Positions 51,601-51,788 are shown, numbered from the stretch's first letter. The stretch: DNA of 64,000 nt from Ashinkailepas kermadecensis (GCA_034440615.1 JAOTOM010002905.1:59481-123480); one strand, 5' to 3'. Program-made: numbers and translations. The notes: a model not told the origin generated them from the sequence alone.

Positions 51601-51788
51601 CAGCATCAGTAGACGAGTGGATTGAGACATGTTTGATGCCTGTCTGAATCGTGCTGTTTGTGCGCCGTCCAGGTCCGCGCGCCACCCAGCTCGAGGGCTC
51701 CGAATGTCCCCTGCACGTGCAGCACCCGGCCACCGGCGAGGAGTTCGCGCTGGGCTGCGGCGTCTGTCGCAACGCGCACACCTTCTGA
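512..51788 (+). CDS. hiw: highwire/MYCBP2 (PHR-family E3 ubiquitin ligase), 3' portion, 39 spliced exons
   Basis: The 39 exons listed below join to 2858 codons plus TGA with all phases consistent. Order and content match the C-terminal ~2830 residues of human MYCBP2 (about 4680 residues): PHR2 end, filamin repeat, SH3-like repeats, DOC domain, B-box-like zinc region, RING and tandem-cysteine domain. Known family role: a giant neuronal E3 that pairs with the F-box protein FSN-1/FBXO45, limits synapse growth and axon degeneration signalling by degrading DLK/Wallenda kinase and NMNAT, and transfers ubiquitin by a RING-Cys-relay that esterifies threonine or serine. The 5' half lies outside the window, so no start codon or promoter is visible. 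Introns are unusually rich in minisatellites that repeat exon edges. Minor uncertainty: one or more low-conservation exons could be missed between 28455 and 30454 or in the Ser-rich linker. Confidence 0.95.
1036..1446 (+). CDS. hiw: hiw exon 2: end of PHR2 domain and following helical region
   Basis: Acceptor GGCTGCCACAG, donor CGG|GTAAGC, 137 codons, phase 0. Encodes [16 protein letters not shown] and [19 protein letters not shown], the PHR-domain C-terminal signature, then an Ala-rich helical stretch ending MVPADPR. PHR domains are beta-sandwich protein-interaction modules unique to this family. Very GC-rich, with long Ala/Arg/Gly runs absent from vertebrate orthologues. Confidence 0.95.
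1667..1851 (+). CDS. hiw: hiw exon 3: post-PHR2 linker
   Basis: Acceptor TGTGCTCGGCAG, donor CG|GTCAGT, ends in phase 2. Encodes [12 protein letters not shown] followed by [10 protein letters not shown], matching the conserved QQLLPSVAILN and IESEHPYKPA segments of vertebrate MYCBP2. The split Arg codon is completed by the first base of exon 4. Confidence 0.93.
2330..2861 (+). repeat. hiw: Acceptor-type minisatellite before exon 4 (66 bp, 8 copies)
   Basis: Eight imperfect 63-66-bp units, each with TGTCTGCAG|GGTGGTG and the following ~50 bases of exon 4. The ninth copy is the real exon start. The 66-bp period keeps the exon frame, and there is no stop from 2599 onward. Confidence 0.95.
2862..3037 (+). 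CDS. hiw: hiw exon 4: conserved FP..VLWM..EFD..C.TAQ segment
   Basis: I chose the last copy of the repeated acceptor (TGTCCGCAG|GGTGGTG) because only this copy runs on into [15 protein letters not shown] and [14 protein letters not shown], both conserved in the family. Ends phase 1 at CCAG|GTGAGG. Eight upstream partial copies of the acceptor plus the first ~50 exon bases exist from about 2330; using any 66-bp-spaced copy would add in-frame sequence. The array after the exon repeats its 3' edge. Confidence 0.92.
3038..3585 (+). repeat. hiw: Donor-type minisatellite after exon 4 (54 bp, about 10 copies)
   Basis: Units repeat the last ~30 bases of exon 4 (GTCAGCACGGCTGG...CTG(C/T)CAG) and the donor GTGAGGCCGACAC. 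The period is a multiple of three and the exon frame stays open to 3582. Confidence 0.95.
3590..4302 (+). other. Unique intron segment
   Basis: AT-richer, non-repetitive intron sequence between the exon 4 donor array and exon 5. I see no gene or element in it. Confidence 0.5.
4303..4509 (+). CDS. hiw: hiw exon 5: [14 protein letters not shown] segment
   Basis: Acceptor GTTGCCCAG, donor ACAG|GTCAGT, phase 1 at both ends. Encodes [14 protein letters not shown] and [18 protein letters not shown], near-identical to the vertebrate NEALFSLETASDYV and LEKELANLGGVCAAALM segments. Function of this conserved block is not well defined. Confidence 0.95.
4640..4925 (+). repeat. hiw: Acceptor-type minisatellite before exon 6 (about 66 bp, 4-5 copies)
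   Basis: Units contain GACTGGTCCCCAG followed by AGGAGGACCG(C/T)CGTCTGGAG, which is the start of exon 6; the final copy is the exon itself. Confidence 0.9.
4926..5070 (+). CDS. hiw: hiw exon 6: linker before filamin repeat
   Basis: Acceptor GGTCCCCTCAG, donor TTCAG|GTGAGG, starts phase 1, ends phase 2. Encodes [13 protein letters not shown] and [18 protein letters not shown], matching ILGKGLALSHSPTILEAL in vertebrates. Four to five upstream copies of its acceptor and first ~25 bases lie in the preceding intron. Confidence 0.92.
5535..5757 (+). CDS. hiw: hiw exon 7: start of filamin-type Ig repeat
   Basis: Acceptor CGTTGCAG, donor CTGAAG|GTGAGG, starts phase 2, ends phase 0. Encodes [20 protein letters not shown], then [18 protein letters not shown], the first strands of the filamin repeat (vertebrate DIRCGWPTTITVQTKDQYG). 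The 3' end is duplicated about five times in the intron. Confidence 0.95.
5758..6090 (+). repeat. hiw: Donor-type minisatellite after exon 7 (68 bp, about 5 copies)
   Basis: Each unit starts with the donor GTGAGGTCACGGTCACCGTC and ends with the last ~50 bases of exon 7, including CCTACACTGCCGGCCTGAAG. Confidence 0.95.
6340..6634 (+). repeat. hiw: Acceptor-type repeats before exon 8 (about 36-40 bp)
   Basis: Units contain GGGCATGCCACAG|GTGGAGGTGTGGG with growing divergence upstream. This intron therefore has different arrays at its two ends. Confidence 0.8.
6635..6817 (+). CDS. hiw: hiw exon 8: filamin-repeat loop region
   Basis: Acceptor GCATGCCACAG, donor CCG|GTGAGT, phase 0 at both ends. 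Starts VEVWAEPI directly after the Lys of exon 7, matching the vertebrate MKVEVKAVPV junction. Ends [18 protein letters not shown], matching the strand before [11 protein letters not shown]. The middle is poorly conserved. Short repeats upstream carry its acceptor plus GTGGAGGTGTGGG. Confidence 0.88.
7222..8038 (+). repeat. hiw: Acceptor-type minisatellite before exon 9 (27 bp, about 30 copies)
   Basis: Unit GTGTACAGGTGTGCTGTCCG + TCCCCAG. Every copy carries a pyrimidine-rich tract, CCCCAG and GTGTAC as at the real exon 9 acceptor. 27 bp keeps frame; the exon frame is open back to 7169. Confidence 0.97.
8039..8215 (+). CDS. hiw: hiw exon 9: end of filamin-type repeat
   Basis: Acceptor CCGTCCCCAG, donor GCC|GTGAGT, phase 0. 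Encodes [12 protein letters not shown] and [20 protein letters not shown], the diagnostic C-terminal half of the filamin Ig repeat. About 30 copies of a 27-bp unit containing the acceptor and GTGTAC lie immediately upstream, in frame with this exon and without stops. Confidence 0.96.
8216..8972 (+). other. Unique intron, exon 9 to exon 10
   Basis: Mostly non-repetitive, AT-richer sequence. No gene, RNA or clear mobile element seen. Confidence 0.5.
8973..9179 (+). CDS. hiw: hiw exon 10: SH3-like repeat, first half
   Basis: Acceptor GGGTCACCAG, donor GAG|GTCAGT, phase 0, 69 codons. Encodes [11 protein letters not shown] and [20 protein letters not shown], almost identical to the vertebrate [20 protein letters not shown] stretch. 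This begins the paired SH3-like region that follows the filamin domain. Confidence 0.97.
9846..9941 (-). repeat. tRNA-derived SINE or tRNA pseudogene (Ser/Leu-like)
   Basis: On the minus strand the segment reads GCGGGGATGGCCGAGTGG then TTAAGG, a good class II tRNA A box, and 40-50 bases later GGGTTCAAC, a degraded B box, with CCCGC near the 3' end. The 5' and 3' ends can pair only partly, so a working tRNA is unlikely. It sits in the exon 10-11 intron. Confidence 0.55.
10085..10424 (+). repeat. hiw: Acceptor-type minisatellite before exon 11 (30-32 bp, about 10 copies)
   Basis: Units of ACACACAG|GTACACACCG plus TGACCCCGCGCGTC. The last copy becomes the real acceptor followed by GTACACAACGACGAC. 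Confidence 0.95.
10425..10627 (+). CDS. hiw: hiw exon 11: SH3-like repeat, second half
   Basis: Acceptor CACACACAG, donor AACAG|GTCAGT, phase 0 to phase 2. Encodes [16 protein letters not shown] and [20 protein letters not shown], matching IHNDDGVWLRLND and AWCLSFNQHLGKSLLVPVDE. A 30-32-bp array upstream repeats the acceptor and GTACACA. Confidence 0.96.
10628..11156 (+). other. Unique intron, exon 11 to exon 12
   Basis: No array or gene seen. There is a short local duplication around ATGGTCGACTGTRTGGTTGG (10720 and 10801). Confidence 0.5.
11157..11340 (+). CDS. hiw: hiw exon 12: second SH3-like repeat, first half
   Basis: Starts phase 2, ends phase 0 at GGAGAG|GTAGGC. Encodes [18 protein letters not shown] and ACLLTTVGE, matching YKVVKTGPSGHNIRSCPN and KVKAVGE. 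The acceptor is one of two adjacent CAG triplets (start 11157 or 11160, same frame), and its upstream tract is purine-mixed and weak, so the first Ser/Gly residues are uncertain. Confidence 0.88.
11341..11660 (+). repeat. hiw: Donor-type minisatellite after exon 12 (69-77 bp, about 4-5 copies)
   Basis: Units repeat the exon 12 end (GCCTGTCTGTTAACC...GTCGG(A/G)GAG) with the donor GTGGGCCCGAC. Confidence 0.9.
11809..11941 (+). CDS. hiw: hiw exon 13: second SH3-like repeat, second half
   Basis: Acceptor TATGTGCTTCAG, donor CCAG|GTGTGT, phase 0 to phase 1. Encodes [14 protein letters not shown] and [11 protein letters not shown], matching TWVQLDQNSMVEFC and EGEAWSLARD. The donor and the last ~17 exon bases begin an 83-bp array of about 17 copies. 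Confidence 0.92.
11942..13333 (+). repeat. hiw: Donor-type minisatellite after exon 13 (83 bp, about 17 copies)
   Basis: Very homogeneous units starting at the donor GTGTGTACACC and ending with CGCCGCAGG(T/C)GTCAGCCAG, the exon 13 end. 83 bp is not a multiple of three, yet all three plus-strand frames stay open over most of the array, producing long artefactual ORFs. Confidence 0.97.
13676..13855 (+). CDS. hiw: hiw exon 14: Ser-rich linker
   Basis: Acceptor CCACCCCAG, donor CCAGG|GTAGGT, phase 1 at both ends. Encodes a Ser/Pro/Gly-rich linker with [10 protein letters not shown] and [10 protein letters not shown]. Only loosely similar to the vertebrate linker; supported mainly by splice sites, phase and coding-like composition. 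Confidence 0.8.
13856..14060 (+). repeat. hiw: Degenerate repeat after exon 14
   Basis: Loose repetition of GGCGCCRAACRGCGYGAGT-like words about 20-30 bases apart directly behind the exon 14 donor. Too diverged to give a clear unit. Confidence 0.5.
14176..14311 (+). CDS. hiw: hiw exon 15: Ser/Arg-rich linker
   Basis: Acceptor TGTGTTTCAG, donor GCCAG|GTATGC, starts phase 1, ends phase 2. Encodes [20 protein letters not shown] and [17 protein letters not shown]. Low conservation; the call rests on good splice sites, matching phases with both neighbours and absence of stops. Confidence 0.75.
14400..15370 (+). repeat. hiw: Acceptor-type minisatellite before exon 16 (54 bp, about 18 copies)
   Basis: Units end with GCCGGT(G/A)(C/T)CAGTAG and start with GGAGCGTCTC, matching the real acceptor CAGTAG|GGAGAGTCT. 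Interrupted at 14502-14558 by a short dispersed repeat. Confidence 0.96.
14502..14558 (-). repeat. Short dispersed repeat with GCGCCCTAAA core
   Basis: Plus strand reads TTAGTTAGTTATTTGGGC then TTTAGGGCGCTTCGACC. It is related in inverted orientation to segments at 32128, 43335 and 44308, and its GTTAGTTAGTTATTTGGG start recurs at 17040. Inserted in the 54-bp array. Confidence 0.6.
15371..15582 (+). CDS. hiw: hiw exon 16: Pro/Arg-rich linker
   Basis: Acceptor GGTACCAGTAG, donor CCTG|GTGAGT, starts phase 2, ends phase 1. Encodes [19 protein letters not shown] then a Pro/Arg/Ser stretch with TPPGTPKR and [12 protein letters not shown]. Arrays touch both edges: 54-bp units repeat its acceptor upstream and 41-bp units repeat its last ~20 bases and donor downstream. 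Confidence 0.85.
15583..16600 (+). repeat. hiw: Donor-type minisatellite after exon 16 (41 bp, about 24 copies)
   Basis: Unit starts with the donor GTGAGTGCCGTGTCCATACA and ends TGTCGTCACACCTG, the last exon 16 bases. Distal copies carry deletions and a higher-order pattern near 16265-16580. Confidence 0.97.
17082..18094. mobile_element. piggyBac-like nonautonomous element with TTAA flanks
   Basis: Left end TTAACCCGGCACGTCCGG and right end, read in reverse, TTAACACTCGCACGTCCGG. Both are followed by a palindromic G-run motif GGGGGGATATCTGCCCCCC or close. TTAA on both sides is the piggyBac target signature. The 1.0-kb interior has repeated GACCTGAGGTCA words and no transposase, so it would be a MITE. 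Confidence 0.7.
18305..18420 (+). CDS. hiw: hiw exon 17: Ser-rich linker
   Basis: Acceptor CTGACCTCAG, donor GCAGAG|GTAGGC, starts phase 1, ends phase 0. Encodes [20 protein letters not shown] and [13 protein letters not shown], a Ser/Arg linker typical of the poorly conserved middle of the protein. Confidence 0.78.
18421..19397 (+). other. Unique intron, exon 17 to exon 18
   Basis: No array, RNA or mobile element recognised. Confidence 0.5.
19398..19661 (+). CDS. hiw: hiw exon 18: linker with [12 protein letters not shown] motif
   Basis: Acceptor GTGCGCGCAG, donor CCAAAG|GTGAGC, phase 0, 88 codons. [20 protein letters not shown] resembles the vertebrate VHFSIG..ASPKISRK motif just before the conserved [12 protein letters not shown] block. 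Its last ~15 bases plus the donor are repeated in a 60-bp array. Confidence 0.88.
19662..19965 (+). repeat. hiw: Donor-type minisatellite after exon 18 (60 bp, about 5 copies)
   Basis: Units start GTGAGGGAACAGCCACGCCA and end CCAGCCGCCAAAG, copying the exon 18 end and donor. Confidence 0.92.
20500..20762 (+). CDS. hiw: hiw exon 19: conserved [10 protein letters not shown] block
   Basis: Acceptor GCCGCCCTCCAG, donor CAACG|GTGAGG, phase 0 to phase 2. Encodes [18 protein letters not shown] and [19 protein letters not shown], almost identical to vertebrate [36 protein letters not shown], then RHSLAVS and an Asp run. This is a hallmark block of the family. Confidence 0.97.
20763..22100 (+). repeat. 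hiw: Donor-side minisatellite after exon 19 (mostly 23-48 bp, several dozen copies)
   Basis: Dense units of GGTGAGGCGGTCCCGAGGCG and GTACTGACGGG with higher-order patterns. Each unit keeps GGTGAGG like the exon 19 donor, but similarity to the exon body is limited. Confidence 0.9.
22533..22989 (+). CDS. hiw: hiw exon 20: expanded 7-residue repeat and [11 protein letters not shown] block
   Basis: Acceptor CCCCTTCCTCAG, donor GCAG|GTCAGT, phase 2 to phase 0. The C-terminal part [20 protein letters not shown] matches LTLQHLVAFWEDISLATIKAA of vertebrates. Before it, 22573-22887 codes for 15 tandem heptads of the form DR(R/K)D-x-S-(G/E), highly charged, with a 28-residue higher-order unit. No equivalent is known to me in vertebrate orthologues. 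An internal acceptor at 22929 would skip the repeat but breaks the phase with exon 19. Confidence 0.85.
22573..22887 (+). repeat. hiw: Coding minisatellite within exon 20 (21 bp, 15 units)
   Basis: Encodes 15 heptads such as [28 protein letters not shown] and DRRDPSG. Codons differ between units (CGG/AGG/AAG, GAC/GAT), so it is older or less homogenised than the intron arrays. Confidence 0.85.
22990..23340 (+). repeat. hiw: Donor-type minisatellite after exon 20 (69 bp and shorter, about 5-6 copies)
   Basis: Units contain GGACTTATTGCCCAGCAG|GT, the end of exon 20 (GGGCCTTATTGCCCAGCAG) plus GTCAGT. Distal copies are diverged. Confidence 0.92.
23550..24310 (+). repeat. Direct repeats of ~75 bp flanking a unique 0.6-kb segment
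   Basis: GGGTGTGTTGTCCGGCTGTT at 23558 and GGGTGTGTTATCCGGCTGTT near 24247 begin two diverged ~75-bp copies sharing also ATGTTCTCTGTTGG. The sequence between shows no recognised gene or element ends. Confidence 0.6.
24533..24703 (+). CDS. hiw: hiw exon 21: basic linker
   Basis: Acceptor GGTGCCGGCAG, donor TCAG|GTGTGA, phase 0. Starts AVLPSPST, matching vertebrate MIFPSPGS right after the AIWDGL/AFWEDI helix, then a Lys/Arg-rich stretch [19 protein letters not shown]. The donor is weak (GTGTGA). Confidence 0.85.
24704..25140 (+). repeat. hiw: Donor-type minisatellite after exon 21 (about 60-65 bp, 7 copies)
   Basis: Units run from TCTCAG|GTGCGGCGGCGG through TACATCAGTGTCCGGG to GGCGGACTTCTCAG. 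Exon similarity is limited to the last few bases, TCTCAG|GTG. Confidence 0.85.
25440..25564 (+). repeat. hiw: Acceptor-type repeats before exon 22 (about 37-45 bp, 3 copies)
   Basis: CACAGGGACATGGTG, TACAGGGACTCGGTG and the real GCAG|GGACACGGCATGG follow each other with GTGACCTG-type spacers. Confidence 0.8.
25565..25803 (+). CDS. hiw: hiw exon 22: zinc finger (C-x2-C...H...HPGCG...C-x2-C)
   Basis: Acceptor GTGTTGCAG, donor GACAGAG|GTGGGT, phase 0 to phase 2. Encodes [34 protein letters not shown] and [10 protein letters not shown], matching vertebrate ICELCGE...HMRQAHPGCGRYAGGQGY...CDRCREKYL. All putative zinc ligands are retained. The last ~65 bases plus donor are repeated eight times downstream as a 70-bp unit. 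Confidence 0.96.
25804..26355 (+). repeat. hiw: Donor-type minisatellite after exon 22 (70 bp, 8 copies)
   Basis: Each unit starts GTGGGTCTGGCCAGCAGTAC and ends CGTAGGACAGAG, an almost exact copy of the last ~65 bases of exon 22 with its donor. Confidence 0.97.
26360..28081 (+). other. Unique intron, exon 22 to exon 23, with one SINE
   Basis: About 1.7 kb of AT-richer sequence without arrays. Contains the tRNA-derived segment at 27481-27640; otherwise nothing recognised. Confidence 0.5.
27481..27640 (+). repeat. tRNA-derived SINE-like element
   Basis: GTGGTCTAGGGGTAAGATGC is an A box and GGTTCGAGTCT a near-perfect B box, about 35 bases apart. The acceptor ends do not pair well and a body continues to about 27640 (CGACGTGTCGTAAAACC), as in SINEs. 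Confidence 0.65.
28082..28454 (+). CDS. hiw: hiw exon 23: [15 protein letters not shown] segment and linker
   Basis: Acceptor GCCGTTCACAG, donor GCCTGT|GTGAGT, phase 2 to phase 0. [33 protein letters not shown] and [10 protein letters not shown] correspond to the vertebrate basic segment, EAHQVIKANALFLLSLS and LYLQTLARH. It then continues in a basic Gln/Arg-rich tail. The exact donor is uncertain because the first intron repeat unit copies it. Confidence 0.9.
28455..28935 (+). repeat. hiw: Donor-type minisatellite after exon 23 (about 23-24 bp, about 20 copies)
   Basis: Unit GTGAGTGGTCCGTCTCCGCC + TGT copies the last bases of exon 23 (CCGTCTCCGCCTGT) and its donor. Confidence 0.95.
29190..30454 (+). 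repeat. hiw: Acceptor-side composite array before exon 24
   Basis: Mixed units of GTGAGTGATGTCAC(T/G)GGCAG and, more distally, CCTGTCGTCAG|ATCCCCGACAC, the latter carrying the exon 24 acceptor and first 11 bases in at least five copies. Confidence 0.93.
30455..30745 (+). CDS. hiw: hiw exon 24: RSVSVG...MRRRR linker
   Basis: Acceptor CCTGTCGTCAG, donor CTGCAG|GTCAGG, phase 0, 97 codons. Encodes [20 protein letters not shown] and [17 protein letters not shown], resembling vertebrate QRSYSVVASE...PRRR and SPELSRLISAH. Acceptor-type copies with ATCCCCGACAC occur several times upstream. Confidence 0.88.
30746..30900 (+). repeat. hiw: Donor-type repeat after exon 24 (about 50 bp, 3 copies)
   Basis: Units end CAGCCCGACCTGCAG and continue GTCAGG, copying the exon 24 end and donor. 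Divergence increases downstream. Confidence 0.88.
31175..31252 (+). repeat. tRNA-derived SINE-like segment
   Basis: ATGTGGTCTAGTGGATCC resembles an A box and GGATTCGATTTC a B box about 45 bases on. Poor end pairing argues for a SINE remnant rather than a tRNA gene. Confidence 0.5.
31793..31909 (+). CDS. hiw: hiw exon 25: [11 protein letters not shown] segment
   Basis: Acceptor GACCCGCCAG, donor CTGCAG|GTGACG, phase 0, 39 codons. [20 protein letters not shown] and [11 protein letters not shown] match WPVLAFVIQHHDLEGLEIAM and RKSACRVFAME. Well conserved helical region preceding the DOC domain. Confidence 0.96.
32128..32186 (+). repeat. Dispersed GCGCCCTAAA repeat with (CCA)n tail
   Basis: AATGACCAATGCAGTCGACG followed by CGCCCTAAAATAC and a short CAC/CCA run. 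Related to 43335, 44308 and, inverted, 14502. Confidence 0.6.
32360..32582 (+). repeat. hiw: Acceptor-type repeats before exon 26
   Basis: Three units of about 80-120 bp contain ACATGGTC(C/A)TCAG|GCGCT followed by (G/C)ACCTGGCTG. The last is the real acceptor. Confidence 0.88.
32583..32708 (+). CDS. hiw: hiw exon 26: LTWLLRSV...LHDLLWFF segment
   Basis: Short exon of 42 codons between acceptor GGTCCTCAG and donor GACGAG|GTTAGA, phase 0. Encodes [20 protein letters not shown], matching FNWLLCNVIQTTSLHDILWHF. Repeats upstream contain several copies of its acceptor followed by GCGCTGACCTGGCTG. Confidence 0.94.
33040..33330 (+). repeat. hiw: Internal intron repeat, exon 26 to exon 27
   Basis: Loose 36-45-bp units of GACTCCRTCTGGYTGTGTG. 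They do not touch an exon edge, unlike most arrays in this gene. Confidence 0.6.
33623..33774 (+). CDS. hiw: hiw exon 27: [19 protein letters not shown] segment
   Basis: Acceptor CGTGCTGTGCAG, donor GTCAG|GTGAGG, phase 0 to phase 2. [20 protein letters not shown] matches [21 protein letters not shown]. The last 63 bases are duplicated twice more downstream as part of a 105-bp unit, in which the donor GT has become AT. Confidence 0.97.
33775..34030 (+). repeat. hiw: Donor-type repeat after exon 27 (105 bp, 2 extra copies): duplicated exon end
   Basis: Each unit holds a C-rich tract ending CTACTGTCAG, then 63 bases of exon 27 (21 codons, [20 protein letters not shown]) and GTCAG. In the copies the donor reads CAG|ATGAGG instead of GTGAGG. 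Confidence 0.95.
34730..35037 (+). repeat. hiw: Internal repeats upstream of exon 28
   Basis: Units of CGCTACTGTGTGATCTGTG with GACCTGACC spacers, 31-62 bp. The acceptor of exon 28 itself is not repeated. Confidence 0.75.
35050..35206 (+). CDS. hiw: hiw exon 28: [20 protein letters not shown] segment
   Basis: Acceptor CCCGTCGCCAG, donor CCGCTG|GTGAGG, phase 2 to phase 0. [20 protein letters not shown] matches CWSLKFKQSDHQFLHQSNVF. It precedes the largest array of the window, 31-bp units that repeat CCCGCTG|GTGAGG. Confidence 0.96.
35207..37290 (+). repeat. hiw: Donor-type minisatellite after exon 28 (31 bp, about 57 copies)
   Basis: Unit starts with the donor GTGAGGATCAGGGTGTGGTG and ends GGGACCCGCTG, the last exon 28 bases (GGCGACCCGCTG). 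Regular from 35207 to about 36965, then decaying to 37290. The largest array in the window. Confidence 0.97.
37560..37946 (+). repeat. hiw: Acceptor-type minisatellite before exon 29 (about 41-50 bp, 9-10 copies)
   Basis: Units contain CTGGCAG|GCAGCGGTACAGGTGACCTC; the real exon start is GGCAG|GCGACGGTGCAGGTGACC. Confidence 0.93.
37947..38459 (+). CDS. hiw: hiw exon 29: DOC/APC10-type domain
   Basis: 171 codons, phase 0, acceptor GTGTCTGGCAG, donor GCTCAG|GTGAGC. Contains [64 protein letters not shown] and [15 protein letters not shown], the signature of the DOC domain shared with APC10 and implicated in substrate or partner recognition. An alternative acceptor 12 bases downstream (after GTGCAG) would remove four codons. 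Confidence 0.98.
38460..39290 (+). repeat. hiw: Donor-type minisatellite after exon 29 (31 bp, about 26 copies)
   Basis: Unit starts GTGAGCTGGGTCACGTCTGG and ends TGGCGGCTCAG, the end of exon 29 (GTGGCGGCTCAG) plus donor. Confidence 0.97.
39300..40530 (+). other. Unique intron core, exon 29 to exon 30
   Basis: AT-rich, with a small TGTTGC(A/T)(G/T)TCACTGTTGAT repeat near 40350-40430. Nothing else recognised. Confidence 0.5.
40540..40989 (+). repeat. hiw: Acceptor-type repeats before exon 30 (30-60 bp)
   Basis: Units contain TG(T/G)(C/T)GTCAGGTGGTATAT or GTGTCGCCAGGCGGTGTACA, resembling the real ATCGCCAG|GTGTTC acceptor. Confidence 0.85.
40990..41160 (+). CDS. hiw: hiw exon 30: VFGKL...[12 protein letters not shown] segment
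   Basis: Acceptor GTATCGCCAG, donor ACACAG|GTGTGG, phase 0, 57 codons. Starts [11 protein letters not shown] (vertebrate VFGKLISGDAE) and ends [20 protein letters not shown] (DLKEHMVGIIFSRSKLTNLQ). Acidic, poorly conserved middle. Confidence 0.96.
41560..41812 (+). repeat. hiw: Degenerate acceptor-like repeats before exon 31
   Basis: 27-30-bp words such as CCCTGTCTCCCAGCTGATGA recur up to the real acceptor. Similarity with the exon itself is not clear, so I do not count this intron among the exon-edge arrays. Confidence 0.6.
41813..42028 (+). CDS. hiw: hiw exon 31: [13 protein letters not shown] segment
   Basis: Acceptor GCTGTGCCGCAG, donor CGACAG|GTACAC, phase 0, 72 codons. [20 protein letters not shown] and [15 protein letters not shown] match CFELLSMVLALSGSNVGRQ and LFSLLHTASPRVQRQ. 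The last ~17 bases plus donor are repeated about 19 times downstream. Confidence 0.97.
42029..42695 (+). repeat. hiw: Donor-type minisatellite after exon 31 (35 bp, about 19 copies)
   Basis: Unit starts GTACACCGGCACAG and ends CTGGGGCAGCGACAG, the end of exon 31 (CCAGCGACAG) plus donor. Confidence 0.96.
43069..43214 (+). CDS. hiw: hiw exon 32: [12 protein letters not shown] segment
   Basis: Acceptor TGTGCTGGCAG, donor CAACAG|GTGGGC, phase 0 to phase 2. [20 protein letters not shown] matches [20 protein letters not shown], followed by an acidic tail. Confidence 0.96.
43335..43395 (+). repeat. Dispersed GCGCCCTAAA repeat
   Basis: ATGGCCAGCGTGATCGGTGC followed by GCCCTAAAGCC and ATTACCAACCA; same family as 32128. 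Confidence 0.55.
43550..43702 (+). repeat. hiw: Acceptor-type repeats before exon 33 (about 37 bp, 4 copies)
   Basis: Units contain CTGTCTGTTCCAG|TCTGTGTGGTG; the real acceptor is CTGTCTGTCCGACAG|TTTGGGTGTG. Confidence 0.88.
43703..43916 (+). CDS. hiw: hiw exon 33: [13 protein letters not shown]...RWWLKG segment
   Basis: Acceptor GTCTGTCCGACAG, donor GCGAG|GTGAGT, phase 2 to phase 0. [20 protein letters not shown] and [20 protein letters not shown] match KLGILDMFLGCIAKALTVQL and HWWMKGSTPTQISEIIIKL. Upstream repeats carry its CCAG acceptor. Confidence 0.95.
43960..44085 (+). repeat. hiw: Short tandem repeat after exon 33
   Basis: About 20-26-bp units of CCGGCACCACGACCCAACA, beginning ~45 bases behind the donor. 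Confidence 0.75.
44308..44372 (+). repeat. Dispersed GCGCCC..CCTAA repeat
   Basis: GGCCGACGCAGTTGATGCGC then CCGGCGTCCCTAAGCTCC and AAAAACCAACCAGCC; same family as 32128 with a short insertion in the core. Confidence 0.55.
44390..44660 (+). repeat. hiw: Pyrimidine-rich short repeats before exon 34
   Basis: About 16-22-bp words CTGACCTCCCC(G/C)(T/A)G and TATCTGACC that form an unusually long C/T-rich tract before the exon 34 acceptor. Confidence 0.7.
44682..44906 (+). CDS. hiw: hiw exon 34: WLALASLCVL-type segment
   Basis: Acceptor GGTCGTCGTCAG, donor TCCCGG|GTCAGT, phase 0, 75 codons. [20 protein letters not shown] and [19 protein letters not shown] then TSGRW match vertebrate GHLSEAWSRVTKNA and LWLALASLCVLDQDHVDRLSSGRW. 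Confidence 0.96.
44907..45759 (+). other. Unique intron, exon 34 to exon 35
   Basis: Non-repetitive AT-richer sequence; no gene, RNA or element seen. Confidence 0.5.
45760..45888 (+). CDS. hiw: hiw exon 35: B-box-like zinc region
   Basis: Acceptor TTGCTGTCCGCAG, donor GACAG|GTAAGG, phase 0, 43 codons. [20 protein letters not shown] and [11 protein letters not shown] with HH near the end reproduce the C/H spacing of the B-box-like zinc region upstream of the RING (vertebrate CDNHDDGETAAIILCNVCGNLCTDCDRFLHL). Confidence 0.97.
45889..46530 (+). repeat. hiw: Donor-type minisatellite after exon 35 (24 bp core)
   Basis: Unit GTGAGGGGACCTCACCACAG + ACAG copies the exon 35 end (CGACCTCACCACAGACAG) plus donor. 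About four clean copies, then increasingly diverged ones with ATAGACAGGTG(A/G)(A/G)GG to about 46530. Confidence 0.92.
46761..47294 (+). CDS. hiw: hiw exon 36: Cys-rich region and RING finger
   Basis: 178 codons, phase 0, acceptor CCGGCGGCAG, donor TGCAAG|GTGAGC. Starts [20 protein letters not shown] (vertebrate [19 protein letters not shown]), continues through a Cys/His-rich zinc segment, and ends with the RING at exon residues 127-177 (47139-47291): C-x2-C-x14-C-x-H-x2-H-x2-C-x20-C-x2-C, with [11 protein letters not shown] between the last pairs. The RING recruits the charged E2, which hands ubiquitin to the relay domain encoded by the next exons. All eight zinc ligands are present. Confidence 0.99.
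47555..49270 (+). repeat. hiw: Acceptor-type repeats before exon 37, split by a TIR element
   Basis: Units of about 45-60 bp contain CTGACTGTCGCTGACTCGGT and TGTCCCAGG(G/T)TTGT. They occur once or twice at 47555-47630 and again at 48911-49270, up to the real acceptor GCTGACTCGGTATGTGCCTC + AG. Confidence 0.85.
47640..48910. mobile_element. Nonautonomous TIR element (about 1.27 kb)
   Basis: Left end (from CAGGATTCTCAAATTTGTCC) and reverse complement of the right end align over about 70 bases, strongest in TCAGGGATGTAACTA and GATTGGCCGA (47682-47725 against 48830-48866). It interrupts the acceptor-type array, which marks its boundaries independently. No transposase recognised inside; open frames at 48172-48657 and on the minus strand at 47928-48260 have no known match. 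No clean target duplication; CCTG on both sides is only suggestive. Confidence 0.7.
49271..49480 (+). CDS. hiw: hiw exon 37: RING to tandem-cysteine linker helix
   Basis: Acceptor TGTGCCTCAG, donor GAAAAG|GTCAGC, phase 0, 70 codons. [20 protein letters not shown] and [14 protein letters not shown] match vertebrate LKDLLDPIKELYEDVRRKAL and MNRYAYYVCYKCRK, the linker helix and first zinc ligands of the tandem-cysteine domain. Confidence 0.98.
49481..49791 (+). other. Short unique intron, exon 37 to exon 38
   Basis: 311 bases without repeats; one of the few array-free introns. Confidence 0.6.
49792..50065 (+). CDS. hiw: hiw exon 38: tandem-cysteine RING-Cys-relay catalytic domain
   Basis: Acceptor GCGGCCGGCAG, donor GCCG|GTCAGT, phase 0 to phase 1. 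AYYGGEVRC holds the upstream (mediator-loop) cysteine at 49816-49818, equivalent to human C4520; SVAVFFC holds the downstream esterification cysteine at 49972-49974, equivalent to human C4572. The following [15 protein letters not shown] keeps the three aromatic residues and the histidine (50005-50007, human H4583) reported for threonine esterification. The array behind the exon repeats 30-bp units starting at its donor. Confidence 0.99.
50066..51240 (+). repeat. hiw: Donor-type minisatellite after exon 38 (30 bp, about 38 copies)
   Basis: Unit GTCAGTACTGTCCCCGGCGT + CTGCCCTACT, with CCGGCC(G)GTCAGTACTG variants copying the exon 38 end GCCCGGCCG|GTCAGT. The exon 38 frame remains open to 51105, reading Cys/Tyr-rich decapeptides ([10 protein letters not shown]). 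Confidence 0.96.
51673..51788 (+). CDS. hiw: hiw exon 39: C-terminal exon with stop
   Basis: Acceptor GCCGTCCAG, phase 1 start joined to CCG of exon 38 to give [14 protein letters not shown]. Encodes [20 protein letters not shown] and CRNAHTF, then TGA at 51786-51788. The final residues [11 protein letters not shown] are identical to the vertebrate C-terminus, so the stop is authentic. Confidence 0.99.
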